NCBI GenBank assembly: GCA_016195145.1
Contig: JACQAF010000191.1
Coordinates: forward strand, 1-19,175
DNA: 19,175 nucleotides
Reading direction: 5' to 3'
From: Rhodospirillales bacterium
GTDB taxonomy: Bacteria; Pseudomonadota; Alphaproteobacteria; CACIAM-22H2
The notes beneath the pieces are model-generated. The model ran no database searches. It was not told the DNA's origin and saw only the letters and a program-made list of their open reading frames with translations. Numbering within the stretch: position 1 is the first letter of the stretch; every line of letters begins with the position of its first letter. The position numbers and the translations under genes were made by a program. Shown here one piece after another: positions 1 to 7,359 of this stretch.

Positions 1-1
1 C

Positions 2-496
2 GGCGATACGCTGCCGATCCCCGGCCTCGGCGGGGCGTTCGACCTTGTCGACCATACCGGCGCGGCGCGCAGCGACAAGGATTTTCGTGGCAGGCTGATG
101 CTGGTGATGTTTGGCTATACCGAGTGTCCGGACGTGTGCGGACTGGAACTGCAGGCGATGGCCTCGGCGCTGGCGACGCTCGGCCCCGACGCGGCGAAGG
201 TTGCGCCGCTCTTCGTCACCGTCGATCCTGAAACCGATACGCCGGCGACACTGGCGGCGTTTCTCGCCAAGTTCGATCCGCGTATCGTCGGGCTTACGGG
301 GACTCCGGCCGCGATCGAGGCGGCGACGCGCGCCTATCGCGTCCACGCGGCGAAGTTTCGCGCGCCGTCCGGCGGCGATCAGGTCGGCCATTCGGCTTTC
401 ATCTATCTGATGGGGCGCGACGGCGGCTTCCTGTCGATGCTTCTGCCCAACCCCGCGCCCGAGGATATCGTCGCGCGGGTGCAAAAATATCTGTAA
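2..496 (+). CDS. SCO1/SenC family copper chaperone (5' end outside window)
   Basis: The reading frame is open from the window edge, so the N-terminus, with any signal peptide or membrane anchor, is missing. The visible part begins with the family's 'F-L-x-D-H-T-G' type strand and continues to FGYTECPDVCG, the thioredoxin-fold segment whose CxxxC cysteines bind copper. VDPETDTP and a late histidine in 'DQVGHSAFIYLM' (about base 390) are the other conserved SCO elements, the histidine being the third copper ligand. SCO proteins deliver copper to the CuA site of cytochrome c oxidase subunit II at the outer face of the inner membrane. A cytochrome c gene follows after 17 bases, which fits a respiratory role. 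The first internal ATG (base 98) lies just before the CxxxC strand and is not a plausible start. Family assignment is strong; the exact copper client is inferred. Confidence 0.9.
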   Translation, partial: GDTLPIPGLGGAFDLVDHTGAARSDKDFRGRLMLVMFGYTECPDVCGLELQAMASALATLGPDAAKVAPLFVTVDPETDTPATLAAFLAKFDPRIVGLTGTPAAIEAATRAYRVHAAKFRAPSGGDQVGHSAFIYLMGRDGGFLSMLLPNPAPEDIVARVQKYL

Positions 497-513
497 ATTA
501 CGCCAAGAGGTGG

Positions 514-903
514 ATGTTGCCTTATCGCCGTATCGCGGCCGTCGCATTGTCGTTGCTGTTTTCCGCGTTCGCCGCCGGATCGGCGGCGGCGGCCGGCGAC
601 GCGGATGCCGGCAAGTCGGTGTTCCGGAAATGCATGGCCTGCCATCGCATCGAGCCGGGCCGCAACGCGGTAGGCCCCAGCCTTTACGGCGTGTTCGGCC
701 GCGCCGCCGCGACGGACGAGAAATATCGCTATTCGTCGGCGCTCCGGGAAGCGGGCCTGACCTGGGACGAGGCGACGCTTGATCGCTGGCTGACCAAGCC
801 GCGCGATCTCGTGCCGGGCACCAAGATGGGGTTCCCCGGCCTCAAGGACGCCGAGGACCGCCAGAACGTCATCGCCTATCTCAAGACCCTCGGCGCGAAC
901 TGA
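514..903 (+). CDS. Secreted class I cytochrome c (cytochrome c2-like)
   Basis: This 129-residue protein has an N-terminal signal peptide: basic MLPYRR, a hydrophobic stretch, then an Ala-rich cleavage region near residues 24-28. The heme attachment motif CMACH is at residues 40-44, so C40 and C43 bind heme covalently and H44 is the proximal ligand. The distal ligand is probably M105 in 'PGTKMGFPGL', the normal position in mitochondrial-type and c2-type cytochromes. The C-terminal 'RQNVIAYLKTL' helix is also typical. Processed, it should be a periplasmic electron carrier of about 100 residues. An AAGAGG ribosome site at 505-510 sits only 3 bases before the ATG, so GTG at 510 is not impossible but fits less well. 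It is probably co-transcribed with the SCO gene upstream. The redox partner cannot be read from the sequence. Confidence 0.9.
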   Translation: MLPYRRIAAVALSLLFSAFAAGSAAAAGDADAGKSVFRKCMACHRIEPGRNAVGPSLYGVFGRAAATDEKYRYSSALREAGLTWDEATLDRWLTKPRDLVPGTKMGFPGLKDAEDRQNVIAYLKTLGAN

Positions 904-921
904 TTCCGCGCCGGGCGCCGT

Positions 922-2715
922 TCAGCCATACAACGCGTCCAGCCGGGCGCCATAGGCCTCGCGGATCTTGTGCCGGCGGATCTTGAGGGTCGGAGTCATC
1001 ATTTCGTTGTCGATGGTGAAAGGCGCGGCGATAAGAAAACGGCGCACCCGTTCGGGCCCGGGAAGCCGTGCGTTCACCCGCTCGACCGCCTTGTCGATCT
1101 GCGCGCGCAGCGCCGGATCGTCGGCGAGACGCGCGAGATCGGTCGGCTGGCCGTTCGCCTTGGCGACGGCGTCGACAATTTCCGGGCGCGGCACGACGAC
1201 CGCAACCAGATACGGCCGGCGGTCGCCATAGACCATCGCCTGGGCAATCTCGGGCTCAAGCGACAAGAGCCCTTCGACGCGGGCCGGCGCGATCATCTCG
1301 CCGCCGGCGTTCTTGATGAAATCCTTCTTGCGGTCGGTGATCTTGAGATAGCCGTCGGCGTCGATCAGGCCGATATCGCCGGTGTGCAGCCAGCCGTCGA
1401 GGACAGTACGCGCGGTCGCCTCGGGGTCGTTCCAGTAACCCTGCATGACCAATTCGCCGCGCACCAGGATCTCGCCGTCTCCGGCGATCTTCACCTCGAC
1501 ATCGGTCAGCGGCGGCCCGACGGTGTCGAGCTTGACCAGGGTTGGCGCGTTGCAGCTCACCACCGGGGCGCTTTCGGTCTGGCCGTAACCCTGAAGCAGC
1601 CGCAGGCCGAGGGCAGTGAAGAACAGGCCGATATCGTAATTGAGCGGCGCGCCGCCGGAGACCAGCGCCTTGAGCCGTCCGCCGAAGCGGGCGCGCATCT
1701 TGTCGCGCACCAGCCGGTCGAGCAGCCGGTCGAGCAGCCGCTCGTGAAAGGCAAGGGCATGCGGCGTTTCGTAACGTTTCCGGCCGAGCCGCACCGCGAG
1801 GCCGAACAGCTTCGCCTTCAGCCCGCCGTCGCGGGCGAGGGTGGCGGTGATGCGATGATGCATCGTTTCGTAAAGCCGCGGCACGGCGGTCATGATCGTC
1901 GGCCGCGCTTCGATCATGTTGCGGGCGAGGGCATCGGCCCCTTCGGCGAAATAGACCTGGGCGCCGATCGACAGGGCGAACGCGCCGACGCAAGTATGCT
2001 CGTAGGAATGCGACAGCGGCAGAAAACACAGGAAGATTTCGTCGTCGACGCCGAGCGATTTCAGCAGGTCATAGGCGCCGAGGCAGTTGGCAATGATCGC
2101 GCCGTGCGACAGGGCGACGCCCTTGGGCAGCCCACCGGTGCCCGAAGTATGGATGATGCAGGCGAGGTCGCCGCGTTTCAGCTTCGCCACGGTCGCGGCC
2201 ACGGTGTCGGGCATGGCTTCGCCGCGCGCCAGCGTTTCGCGCCACGGAAAAATGGCGATGCCGGCATCCTCGATCGCCGGCGGCGGCTCGATGGCGACGA
2301 CGAACCGGCAATCGGCGGTCAGACGCGCCGCGGCGACGACTTTTTCGGCGAGCGCCCGGGTCGAGACGATGGCGCCCTTGGCGCCGCTATTGGCGAGGAT
2401 ATGGCGATGATCCTCGACCGTGTTGGTGACATAGCCGGGAACCGTGATCGCGCCGGCGGCCATGATCGCGTAGTCGGCGACGATCCATTCCGGCCGGTTC
2501 TCGGCGACCAGCGCCACCCGGTCGCCGGGGCGGATGCCGAGGGCGGCCAGCCCGCGGGCGAGATGGTTGGCCTGTCGCGCCGCCTCGCGCCAGGTCATCG
2601 GGGCCCAGCTTCCGTCGCCCCCGGGGCGCTTCGCCCACATTGCCGGCTTGTCGTCATATTGCCGCGCCAGGTCGAAAAACATCGCCGGCAGGCTGGGACA
2701 TGCCCGATAATCCAT
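922..2715 (-). CDS. Long-chain acyl-CoA ligase (AMP-binding, ANL superfamily)
   Basis: This 597-residue adenylate-forming enzyme activates a carboxylic acid, most likely a long-chain fatty acid, to acyl-AMP and then acyl-CoA. Seen in order: an N-terminal 'MTWREA..LARGL..LGI..GDRVALVAENRPEW' segment; the phosphate-binding loop HTSGTGGLPKG at about residues 189-199; 'GYGQTES' in the adenylate site; 'GWLHTGDIG'; and the hinge with C-terminal lid 'DRKKDFIKNAGGEMIAP'. Length and motif order match FadD15-like bacterial long-chain ligases. The frame is open further upstream to 2841, but I chose the ATG at 2715: the added 42 residues are basic and unlike the family, and a GGGGGGAGA ribosome site lies about 9 bases before this ATG. 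It is divergent from pepF and convergent with the cytochrome gene. Substrate chain length is inferred. Confidence 0.9.
   Translation of the reverse strand: MDYRACPSLPAMFFDLARQYDDKPAMWAKRPGGDGSWAPMTWREAARQANHLARGLAALGIRPGDRVALVAENRPEWIVADYAIMAAGAITVPGYVTNTVEDHRHILANSGAKGAIVSTRALAEKVVAAARLTADCRFVVAIEPPPAIEDAGIAIFPWRETLARGEAMPDTVAATVAKLKRGDLACIIHTSGTGGLPKGVALSHGAIIANCLGAYDLLKSLGVDDEIFLCFLPLSHSYEHTCVGAFALSIGAQVYFAEGADALARNMIEARPTIMTAVPRLYETMHHRITATLARDGGLKAKLFGLAVRLGRKRYETPHALAFHERLLDRLLDRLVRDKMRARFGGRLKALVSGGAPLNYDIGLFFTALGLRLLQGYGQTESAPVVSCNAPTLVKLDTVGPPLTDVEVKIAGDGEILVRGELVMQGYWNDPEATARTVLDGWLHTGDIGLIDADGYLKITDRKKDFIKNAGGEMIAPARVEGLLSLEPEIAQAMVYGDRRPYLVAVVVPRPEIVDAVAKANGQPTDLARLADDPALRAQIDKAVERVNARLPGPERVRRFLIAAPFTIDNEMMTPTLKIRRHKIREAYGARLDALYG
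1711..1740. repeat. 12-bp in-frame tandem repeat, about 2.5 copies
   Basis: The unit cagccggtcgag occurs at 1711-1722 and 1723-1734, followed by a partial copy cagccg. It lies inside the acyl-CoA ligase gene. Because the unit is 12 bases, copy changes keep the frame; it encodes a repeated Leu-Leu-Asp-Arg stretch on a probable surface helix. Confidence 0.7.
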
Positions 2716-2782
2716 GATGCTCGATCTCCCCCCTCTTGATCCGGTTCTGCCGGGTTTTTCCCCGATCGGCCGGTAAGGGCGC

Positions 2783-2811
2783 TTGGCGCGCCGTCTTCGC
2801 GAGCTTATATC
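2783..2811 (+). promoter_or_regulatory. Candidate sigma70-type promoter for pepF
   Basis: TTGGCG (2783-2788) and TATATC (2806-2811) are separated by exactly 17 bases. Transcription would start near 2818, giving a leader of about 22 bases with GGAG at 2826-2829 before the ATG at 2840. The match is partial (four of six in each box), so this is a prediction from spacing and position. Confidence 0.4.
2804..2809 (-). promoter_or_regulatory. Candidate -10 element for the acyl-CoA ligase gene
   Basis: Read on the minus strand these bases are TATAAG, five of six matches to the -10 consensus and about 90 bases before the chosen ATG. The -35 position is poor. It overlaps the -10 candidate of the divergent pepF promoter on the other strand. 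Confidence 0.3.
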
Positions 2812-2839
2812 GATAACATCGTTTTGGAGTTTTTGCCTC

Positions 2840-4696
2840 ATGTCGAACGTGTTAGCGCCGTCTTCCTGCCCGTCTTCCGCCCCCCGCCTTGCCCCCGCCG
2901 ATACCGCCGCCCGCCGGGTTCCGGCCGGCGAGGGGCTGGGCGATCTGCCAAACTGGAATCTCGCCGATCTTTACCCCGGGCGCGATTCTCCGGCGATCGA
3001 GGCCGACCTTGCGGCCGCCGAAAAAGACGCGCGCGCCTTCCGCGACGCTCATTTCGGCAAGCTCGCCGGGCTGTCGGGTGCGGCGCTCGGCGCGGCGGTC
3101 GCGGCGTATGAGAAGATCGAGGAACGGCTCGGCCGGCTTACGAGCTATGCCGATCTCGTCTATGCCGGCGACCAGAGCGATCCCGATATCGGCAAGTTCT
3201 TCCAGACGGCCCAGGAACGGGTCAACGCGATATCGGCGCAGATGCTGTTCTTCGCGCTGGAAATCAACCGCATCGACGACGCGGCGCTCAAGGCGAAGAT
3301 GGCCGCACCGGAGCTGGCCAAATACGGGCCGTGGCTGCGCGATCTGCGCGCCTTTCGCCCGCATCAACTGGGCGACGAGATGGAGCGCCTGCTGCATGAA
3401 AAACACGTCGCCGGCCGCGCGGCCTGGGTGCGGCTGTTCGACGAGACGGTTGCCGCGCTGCGCTTTCCGGTCAACGGCAAGGAGTTGACCAGCGCCGAGG
3501 CGATGCATCTTCTCTCCGAGCCCGATCCGGCGCTGCGCAAGGCGGCGGCGAAATCGATCGGCAAGGTGTTCGACGACAATTCGCGCCTGTTTGCCCTGGT
3601 CACCAACACCCTCGCCAAGGACAAGGAGATCGAGGACAAGTGGCGCAATTACCCGCGCCCGATCTCGGCGCGCAACCTCGCCAATCGGGTCGAGGACGAG
3701 GTGGTCGAGGCGCTCGTCTCGGCCGTGCGCGACGCCTATCCGCGCCTGTCGCATCGCTATTATGCCCTGAAGGCGAAATGGTTCGGGGCCAAGCAACTCG
3801 ATTACTGGGACCGCAACGCGCCGCTGCCGGATGTCGAGGACCGGGTCGTGCCGTGGGCCAAGGCGCGCGATACGGTGCTTGACGCCTATAACGCATTTTC
3901 GCCCGATCTCGCGACCATCGGCCGGCAGTTCTTCGACCGCGCGTGGATCGACGCGCCGGCGCGGCCCGGCAAGTCGCCGGGCGCCTTCGCCCACCCGACC
4001 GTGCCGTCGGCGCATCCTTATCTGCTGGTCAATTATCTCGGCAAGTCGCGCGACGTGATGACGCTCGCCCACGAGCTCGGCCATGGCGTCCATCAGGTGC
4101 TGGCCGGTCCGCAGGGGCATCTGATGTCGGATACGCCGCTGACGCTCGCCGAAACCGCCTCGGTGTTCGGCGAGATGCTGACCTTCCGCGCCATGCTCGA
4201 TGCGGAAAAAGACGCCAAGCGCCGCAAGTCGATGCTCGCCGGCAAGGTCGAGGACATGCTCAACACCGTCGTGCGCCAGATCGCCTTCGTCGAGTACGAG
4301 CGCCGCCTCCACGATGAGCGCCGCACGGGCGAGCTGACGGCCAGGCGCATCGGCGAAATCTGGCTCGACGTGCAGCGCGAAAGCCTCGGCCCGGTCTTCC
4401 GCTTCGACGAGGAATACGCCCATTACTGGGCCTATATCCCGCATTTCATCCATTCGCCGTTCTATGTCTACGCCTATGCGTTCGGCGATTGCCTGGTGAA
4501 CTCGCTTTATGCCGCCTTCCAGCGCGCGCCCAAGGGCTTCGCCGAAAAATATCTCGATCTGCTGCGCGCCGGCGGCACCAAGCGGCATCGCGAGCTGCTC
4601 GCCCCGTTCGGGCTCGACGCGGCCGATCCGGCGTTCTGGCGCGGCGGCCTCGAGGTGATCGCCGGCTTCATCGACGAGCTGGAAAAGCTCGGTTGA
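2840..4696 (+). CDS. pepF: M3 family oligoendopeptidase (PepF-like)
   Basis: This 618-residue cytoplasmic zinc metallopeptidase should cleave short peptides. The zinc-binding HELGH is at residues 411-415 within 'LAHELGHGVH', and the third ligand is probably E438 in 'LAETASVFGEML', the usual spacing for family M3. The opening 'LPNWNLADLYPG' and the helical N-terminal half match the pepF/M3 subfamily. The C-terminal segment rich in Tyr and His ('HYWAYIPHF..PFYVYAYAFG') is the substrate-facing wall of the cleft in relatives. The frame is open upstream from TTG 2783, but ATG 2840 is preferred: it has GGAG about 10 bases upstream and follows a candidate promoter. The stop TGA overlaps the next ATG by one base (TGATG), so the following kinase-like gene is probably translationally coupled. 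The natural peptide substrates are unknown. Confidence 0.92.
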   Translation: MSNVLAPSSCPSSAPRLAPADTAARRVPAGEGLGDLPNWNLADLYPGRDSPAIEADLAAAEKDARAFRDAHFGKLAGLSGAALGAAVAAYEKIEERLGRLTSYADLVYAGDQSDPDIGKFFQTAQERVNAISAQMLFFALEINRIDDAALKAKMAAPELAKYGPWLRDLRAFRPHQLGDEMERLLHEKHVAGRAAWVRLFDETVAALRFPVNGKELTSAEAMHLLSEPDPALRKAAAKSIGKVFDDNSRLFALVTNTLAKDKEIEDKWRNYPRPISARNLANRVEDEVVEALVSAVRDAYPRLSHRYYALKAKWFGAKQLDYWDRNAPLPDVEDRVVPWAKARDTVLDAYNAFSPDLATIGRQFFDRAWIDAPARPGKSPGAFAHPTVPSAHPYLLVNYLGKSRDVMTLAHELGHGVHQVLAGPQGHLMSDTPLTLAETASVFGEMLTFRAMLDAEKDAKRRKSMLAGKVEDMLNTVVRQIAFVEYERRLHDERRTGELTARRIGEIWLDVQRESLGPVFRFDEEYAHYWAYIPHFIHSPFYVYAYAFGDCLVNSLYAAFQRAPKGFAEKYLDLLRAGGTKRHRELLAPFGLDAADPAFWRGGLEVIAGFIDELEKLG

Positions 4697-6060
4697 TGGC
4701 GACCGACGAGGAGCGCAACACGCTGGGCGGGCGCGTCAGGCGCTACGCACGGGTGGGCGCTGCGGTCGGCGGGTTCGCGGCGCGGCTCGGGGCCGAGCGG
4801 GTGTTCGGCCTGCGCATCGACCGCGGAAAACACGCCGGCGATCTGCGCGCCGCCCTCGGCGGGCTCAAGGGCCCGCTGATGAAGGTGGCGCAGCTGATGT
4901 CGACGATTCCCGACGCGCTGCCCGACGAATACGTGCACGAGCTGATCCAGCTCCAGTCCGACGCGCCGTCGATGGGCTGGCCGTTCGTCAAGCGCCGCAT
5001 GGCGAGCGAGCTGGGCGAAGACTGGGAGAACCGCTTCAAAAGCTTCGAGCGCACGGCCGCCGCCGCCGCCTCGCTCGGCCAGGTGCATCGCGCCGTGGCG
5101 CCCGACGGGGCGAAGCTCGCCTGCAAACTCCAGTATCCCGACATGCAGTCGGCGGTCGAGGCCGATCTGCGCCAGCTCAAGCTCGTCTTCGCGATCTACG
5201 AGCGTTACGACCGTGCGATCACGACGCGCGAAATCCACGCCGAAATCGCCGAGCGCCTGCGCGAAGAACTCGATTACGCGCGCGAGGCGAAGCACATGGC
5301 GCTCTATGCGCGCATGCTGCGCAAGGAAAAGCATATTCACGTGCCGCGCGTGGTGCCCGCGCTTTCGACCCGGCGGCTGCTGACCATGACCTGGCTCGAC
5401 GGCGTCAAGCTGCTCGCGGTCAAGGACGCGCCGGTCGAGCGGCGCAACCGCGTCGCCCTCAACATGTTCCGTGCCTGGTACGTGCCGTTCTACGGCTACG
5501 GCGTGATCCACGGCGACCCGCATCTCGGCAATTATTCGGCGCGCCCGGCCGAGGCCGAGGGGGAGGACGACATCAACCTGCTCGATTTCGGCTGCATCCG
5601 GGTCTTCCCGCCGCGTTTCGTCGGCGGGGTGATCGATCTTTACTGGGCGCTGCGCCGGGGCGATCGGGACCTCGCCGTCCACGCCTATGAAACCTGGGGA
5701 TTCACCGGCCTGTCGAAGGAAATAATCGCGGCGCTCAACCGCTGGGCGGCGTTCGTCTATGCGCCGCTGATGGAGGACCGCACGCGCCTGATCGAGGAAA
5801 CCAATTCCGGCGTCTATGGCCGCGAGGTGGCCGAGAAGGTGCACGCCGATATCCGCCGCCTCGGCGGCGTGACGCCGCCGCGCGAATTCGTGCTCATGGA
5901 TCGCGCGGCGATCGGCCTCGGCTCGGTGTTCCTGCACCTGAAGGCGGAGGTCAACTGGCACCGCCTGTTCCACGACCTGATCGACGATTTCGAATTGAAG
6001 GCGCTCGCCAAGCGCCAGGCGGCCGCGCTCGGGGCCGTCGGCCTGCCGCCCGCCGCCTAG
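4696..6060 (+). CDS. ABC1/AarF/UbiB family atypical kinase-like protein
   Basis: This 454-residue protein has the ABC1 (ADCK/UbiB) fold. Seen in order: a KxGQ-type motif in variant form KVAQ (K63-Q66); the alanine-rich nucleotide loop AAAASLGQVHRA (about 122-133), which replaces the glycine loop of ordinary kinases; the ATP lysine K144 in 'ACKLQYP'; the catalytic HGDPHLGN (272-279); and the metal-binding DFG (297-299). Relatives COQ8/ADCK3 and UbiB support ubiquinone biosynthesis through ATPase activity rather than protein phosphorylation. I see no clear C-terminal membrane pair as in E. coli UbiB, so it may be a general AarF-like member. The start ATG overlaps the pepF stop; the frame continues upstream inside pepF, but the overlap start is the natural one. 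A COQ9-family gene lies further along the window, so a ubiquinone role is plausible but inferred. Confidence 0.87.
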   Translation: MATDEERNTLGGRVRRYARVGAAVGGFAARLGAERVFGLRIDRGKHAGDLRAALGGLKGPLMKVAQLMSTIPDALPDEYVHELIQLQSDAPSMGWPFVKRRMASELGEDWENRFKSFERTAAAAASLGQVHRAVAPDGAKLACKLQYPDMQSAVEADLRQLKLVFAIYERYDRAITTREIHAEIAERLREELDYAREAKHMALYARMLRKEKHIHVPRVVPALSTRRLLTMTWLDGVKLLAVKDAPVERRNRVALNMFRAWYVPFYGYGVIHGDPHLGNYSARPAEAEGEDDINLLDFGCIRVFPPRFVGGVIDLYWALRRGDRDLAVHAYETWGFTGLSKEIIAALNRWAAFVYAPLMEDRTRLIEETNSGVYGREVAEKVHADIRRLGGVTPPREFVLMDRAAIGLGSVFLHLKAEVNWHRLFHDLIDDFELKALAKRQAAALGAVGLPPAA

Positions 6061-6073
6061 GCCGCAGCGTGAC

Positions 6074-6102
6074 TTGACCAAAGTTTTTGTTCTATATATG
6101 TT
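6074..6102 (+). promoter_or_regulatory. Candidate promoter of the restriction-modification cassette
   Basis: TTGACC (6074-6079, five of six to the -35 consensus) is followed after 17 bases by TATGTT (6097-6102, four of six to the -10). The stretch is strongly AT-rich compared with the genes on its left. Transcription would start near 6109, about 60 bases before the methyltransferase ATG. A 10-base inverted repeat arm overlaps the -10 region. Confidence 0.45.
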
Positions 6103-6169
6103 CTAAAATTCAAACTCAGCCCAACATAGATATTGAGGGGCGGGTGGTTTCACGGCACGATATATAGAA
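6090..6169. repeat. 10-bp inverted repeat flanking the methyltransferase leader
   Basis: TTCTATATAT at 6090-6099 is exactly inverted as ATATATAGAA at 6160-6169. The left arm overlaps the candidate -10 element and the right arm ends on the first base of the methyltransferase ATG. The arms could be two binding sites for a regulator, or pair in the leader RNA. AT-rich words recur by chance, so the function is not established. Confidence 0.4.
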
Positions 6170-7359
6170 TGACTATGCCGACCAGAAAAGCTTCCGCCAG
6201 TAGCGACCAGTTCGCCTTTTATGAATTTTTTGCTGGTGGGGGCATGGCCTCGCTGGGGTTGGGGCGGCGCTGGAAATGCATGTTCGCTAATGAATGGTGC
6301 GAAAAGAAAGCTGCTGCATATCATAACAATTTCCGACCGGCGCACCATCTGGTCGTGAAGGATATTGCCGAACTGAAATCGGCAAGCCTTCCGGGACATG
6401 CCGATCTCGCGTGGGCATCGTTCCCATGCCAGGACCTGTCTTTGGCGGGCATGGGGCGGGGACTCGATGGCGAACGCAGCGGAACGTTCTGGTCGTTTTG
6501 GCGCTTAATGAAGTCCCTTAAAAAAGAAGGCCGTTCGCCGCGGATTATTGCGCTAGAGAATGTCGTCGGGACTCTTTCGTCAAATCAAGGACAGGATTTC
6601 GAGGCGATCTGCGGCGCTCTTTCGTCGCTCGGCTATCGTTTCGGGGCGATGGTGGTCGACGCGGTGCATTTTGTCCCTCAATCGCGCCCACGGCTATTTA
6701 TCGTCGCGACAAGCAACGAAATAGCAGTTCCTTCGGATCTCCAAGATGCGGAACCGTCGTTGCTTTGGCACAATTCCGCACTCCGAGCGGCGTATTTCCG
6801 CCTGCCGGCCGCGCTTATGGAAAAATGGGTGTGGTGGCGTCTGCCTGCACCCAAGCGCCGCGAGACGACATTACGGGACATTATCGAAAAAACCCCAGCC
6901 GGGGTTTCATGGCACACACCGGAGGAAACGCGCCGTTTGACGGCTCTAATGTCAGCCGCCAATCTGGCGAAGCTGCGGGCTGCCCAAACAATCGGTGCAC
7001 GGCTTATCGGCTGTGTTTACAAGCGGACCCGGCGCGACGAAGCGGGCGGAAAAACCCAAAGAGCCGAAATCCGCTTCGATGACGTTAGCGGGTGCTTGCG
7101 TACGCCGACCGGCGGGTCGAGCCGGCAGACCGTGGTCTTAGTCAAAGGCGAAAAAATCAGATCCCGCCTTCTGTCGCCTCGCGAGGCGGCGCGGCTGATG
7201 GGTTTGCCCGACGATTACAAGCTCCCCGGCAACTACAACGAAGCCTATCATCTCGCCGGCGACGGGGTGGCGGTCCCGGTCGTATGGTGGCTGGAGAAGC
7301 ATATTCTCCATAGGCTCGTTCGAGCAAACTCTGGGCGCGAAGTTTATGAAGCAGCGTAG
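6169..7359 (+). CDS. C5-cytosine DNA methyltransferase
   Basis: This 396-residue enzyme should transfer a methyl group from S-adenosylmethionine to carbon 5 of cytosine in a specific DNA site. The C5 motifs are seen in order: motif I FYEFFAGGG (residues 17-25), motif IV FPCQDLS with catalytic C87, motif VI ENV, motif VIII QSRPRLFIV, a variable target-recognition region, motif IX 'LSPREAARLMGLP', and motif X 'GDGVAVPVVWWL'. I take the ATG at 6169; ATG 6175 and an upstream TTG at 6133 are alternatives, and none has a strong ribosome site. It is the first gene of a three-gene cassette and overlaps the GIY-YIG gene by 14 bases, so self-protection is made first. It is AT-richer than the flanking genes, which suggests horizontal transfer. 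The recognition sequence cannot be read from the protein. Confidence 0.93.
   Translation: MTMPTRKASASSDQFAFYEFFAGGGMASLGLGRRWKCMFANEWCEKKAAAYHNNFRPAHHLVVKDIAELKSASLPGHADLAWASFPCQDLSLAGMGRGLDGERSGTFWSFWRLMKSLKKEGRSPRIIALENVVGTLSSNQGQDFEAICGALSSLGYRFGAMVVDAVHFVPQSRPRLFIVATSNEIAVPSDLQDAEPSLLWHNSALRAAYFRLPAALMEKWVWWRLPAPKRRETTLRDIIEKTPAGVSWHTPEETRRLTALMSAANLAKLRAAQTIGARLIGCVYKRTRRDEAGGKTQRAEIRFDDVSGCLRTPTGGSSRQTVVLVKGEKIRSRLLSPREAARLMGLPDDYKLPGNYNEAYHLAGDGVAVPVVWWLEKHILHRLVRANSGREVYEAA
6887..6907 (-). terminator. Antisense terminator-like hairpin inside the methyltransferase gene
   Basis: On the minus strand, AAACCCC and GGGGTTT form a perfect 7-bp stem around a four-base loop (GGCT). The stem runs into six consecutive T residues at 6892-6887. 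This is the textbook shape of an intrinsic terminator, but it faces antisense to the gene. It may stop antisense RNA, or it may be a coincidence of the codons for 'EKTPAGV'. Confidence 0.35.

Noticed and set aside
970..2739. A 589-codon open frame on the plus strand opposite the acyl-CoA ligase
   Set aside because: It is a mirror of a GC-rich gene: low-complexity, Arg/His/Gly-rich, with no recognisable domain, while the minus strand carries all ANL motifs.
2741..2759. CCGG-ttctg-CCGG followed by GTTTTT, a terminator-like shape upstream of pepF
   Set aside because: The stem is only 4 bp, and no plus-strand transcript is expected to end there, since the gene to its left is on the minus strand.
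2852..4588. A 578-codon open frame on the minus strand opposite pepF
   Set aside because: It has no family motif and is a shadow of the M3 peptidase codons.
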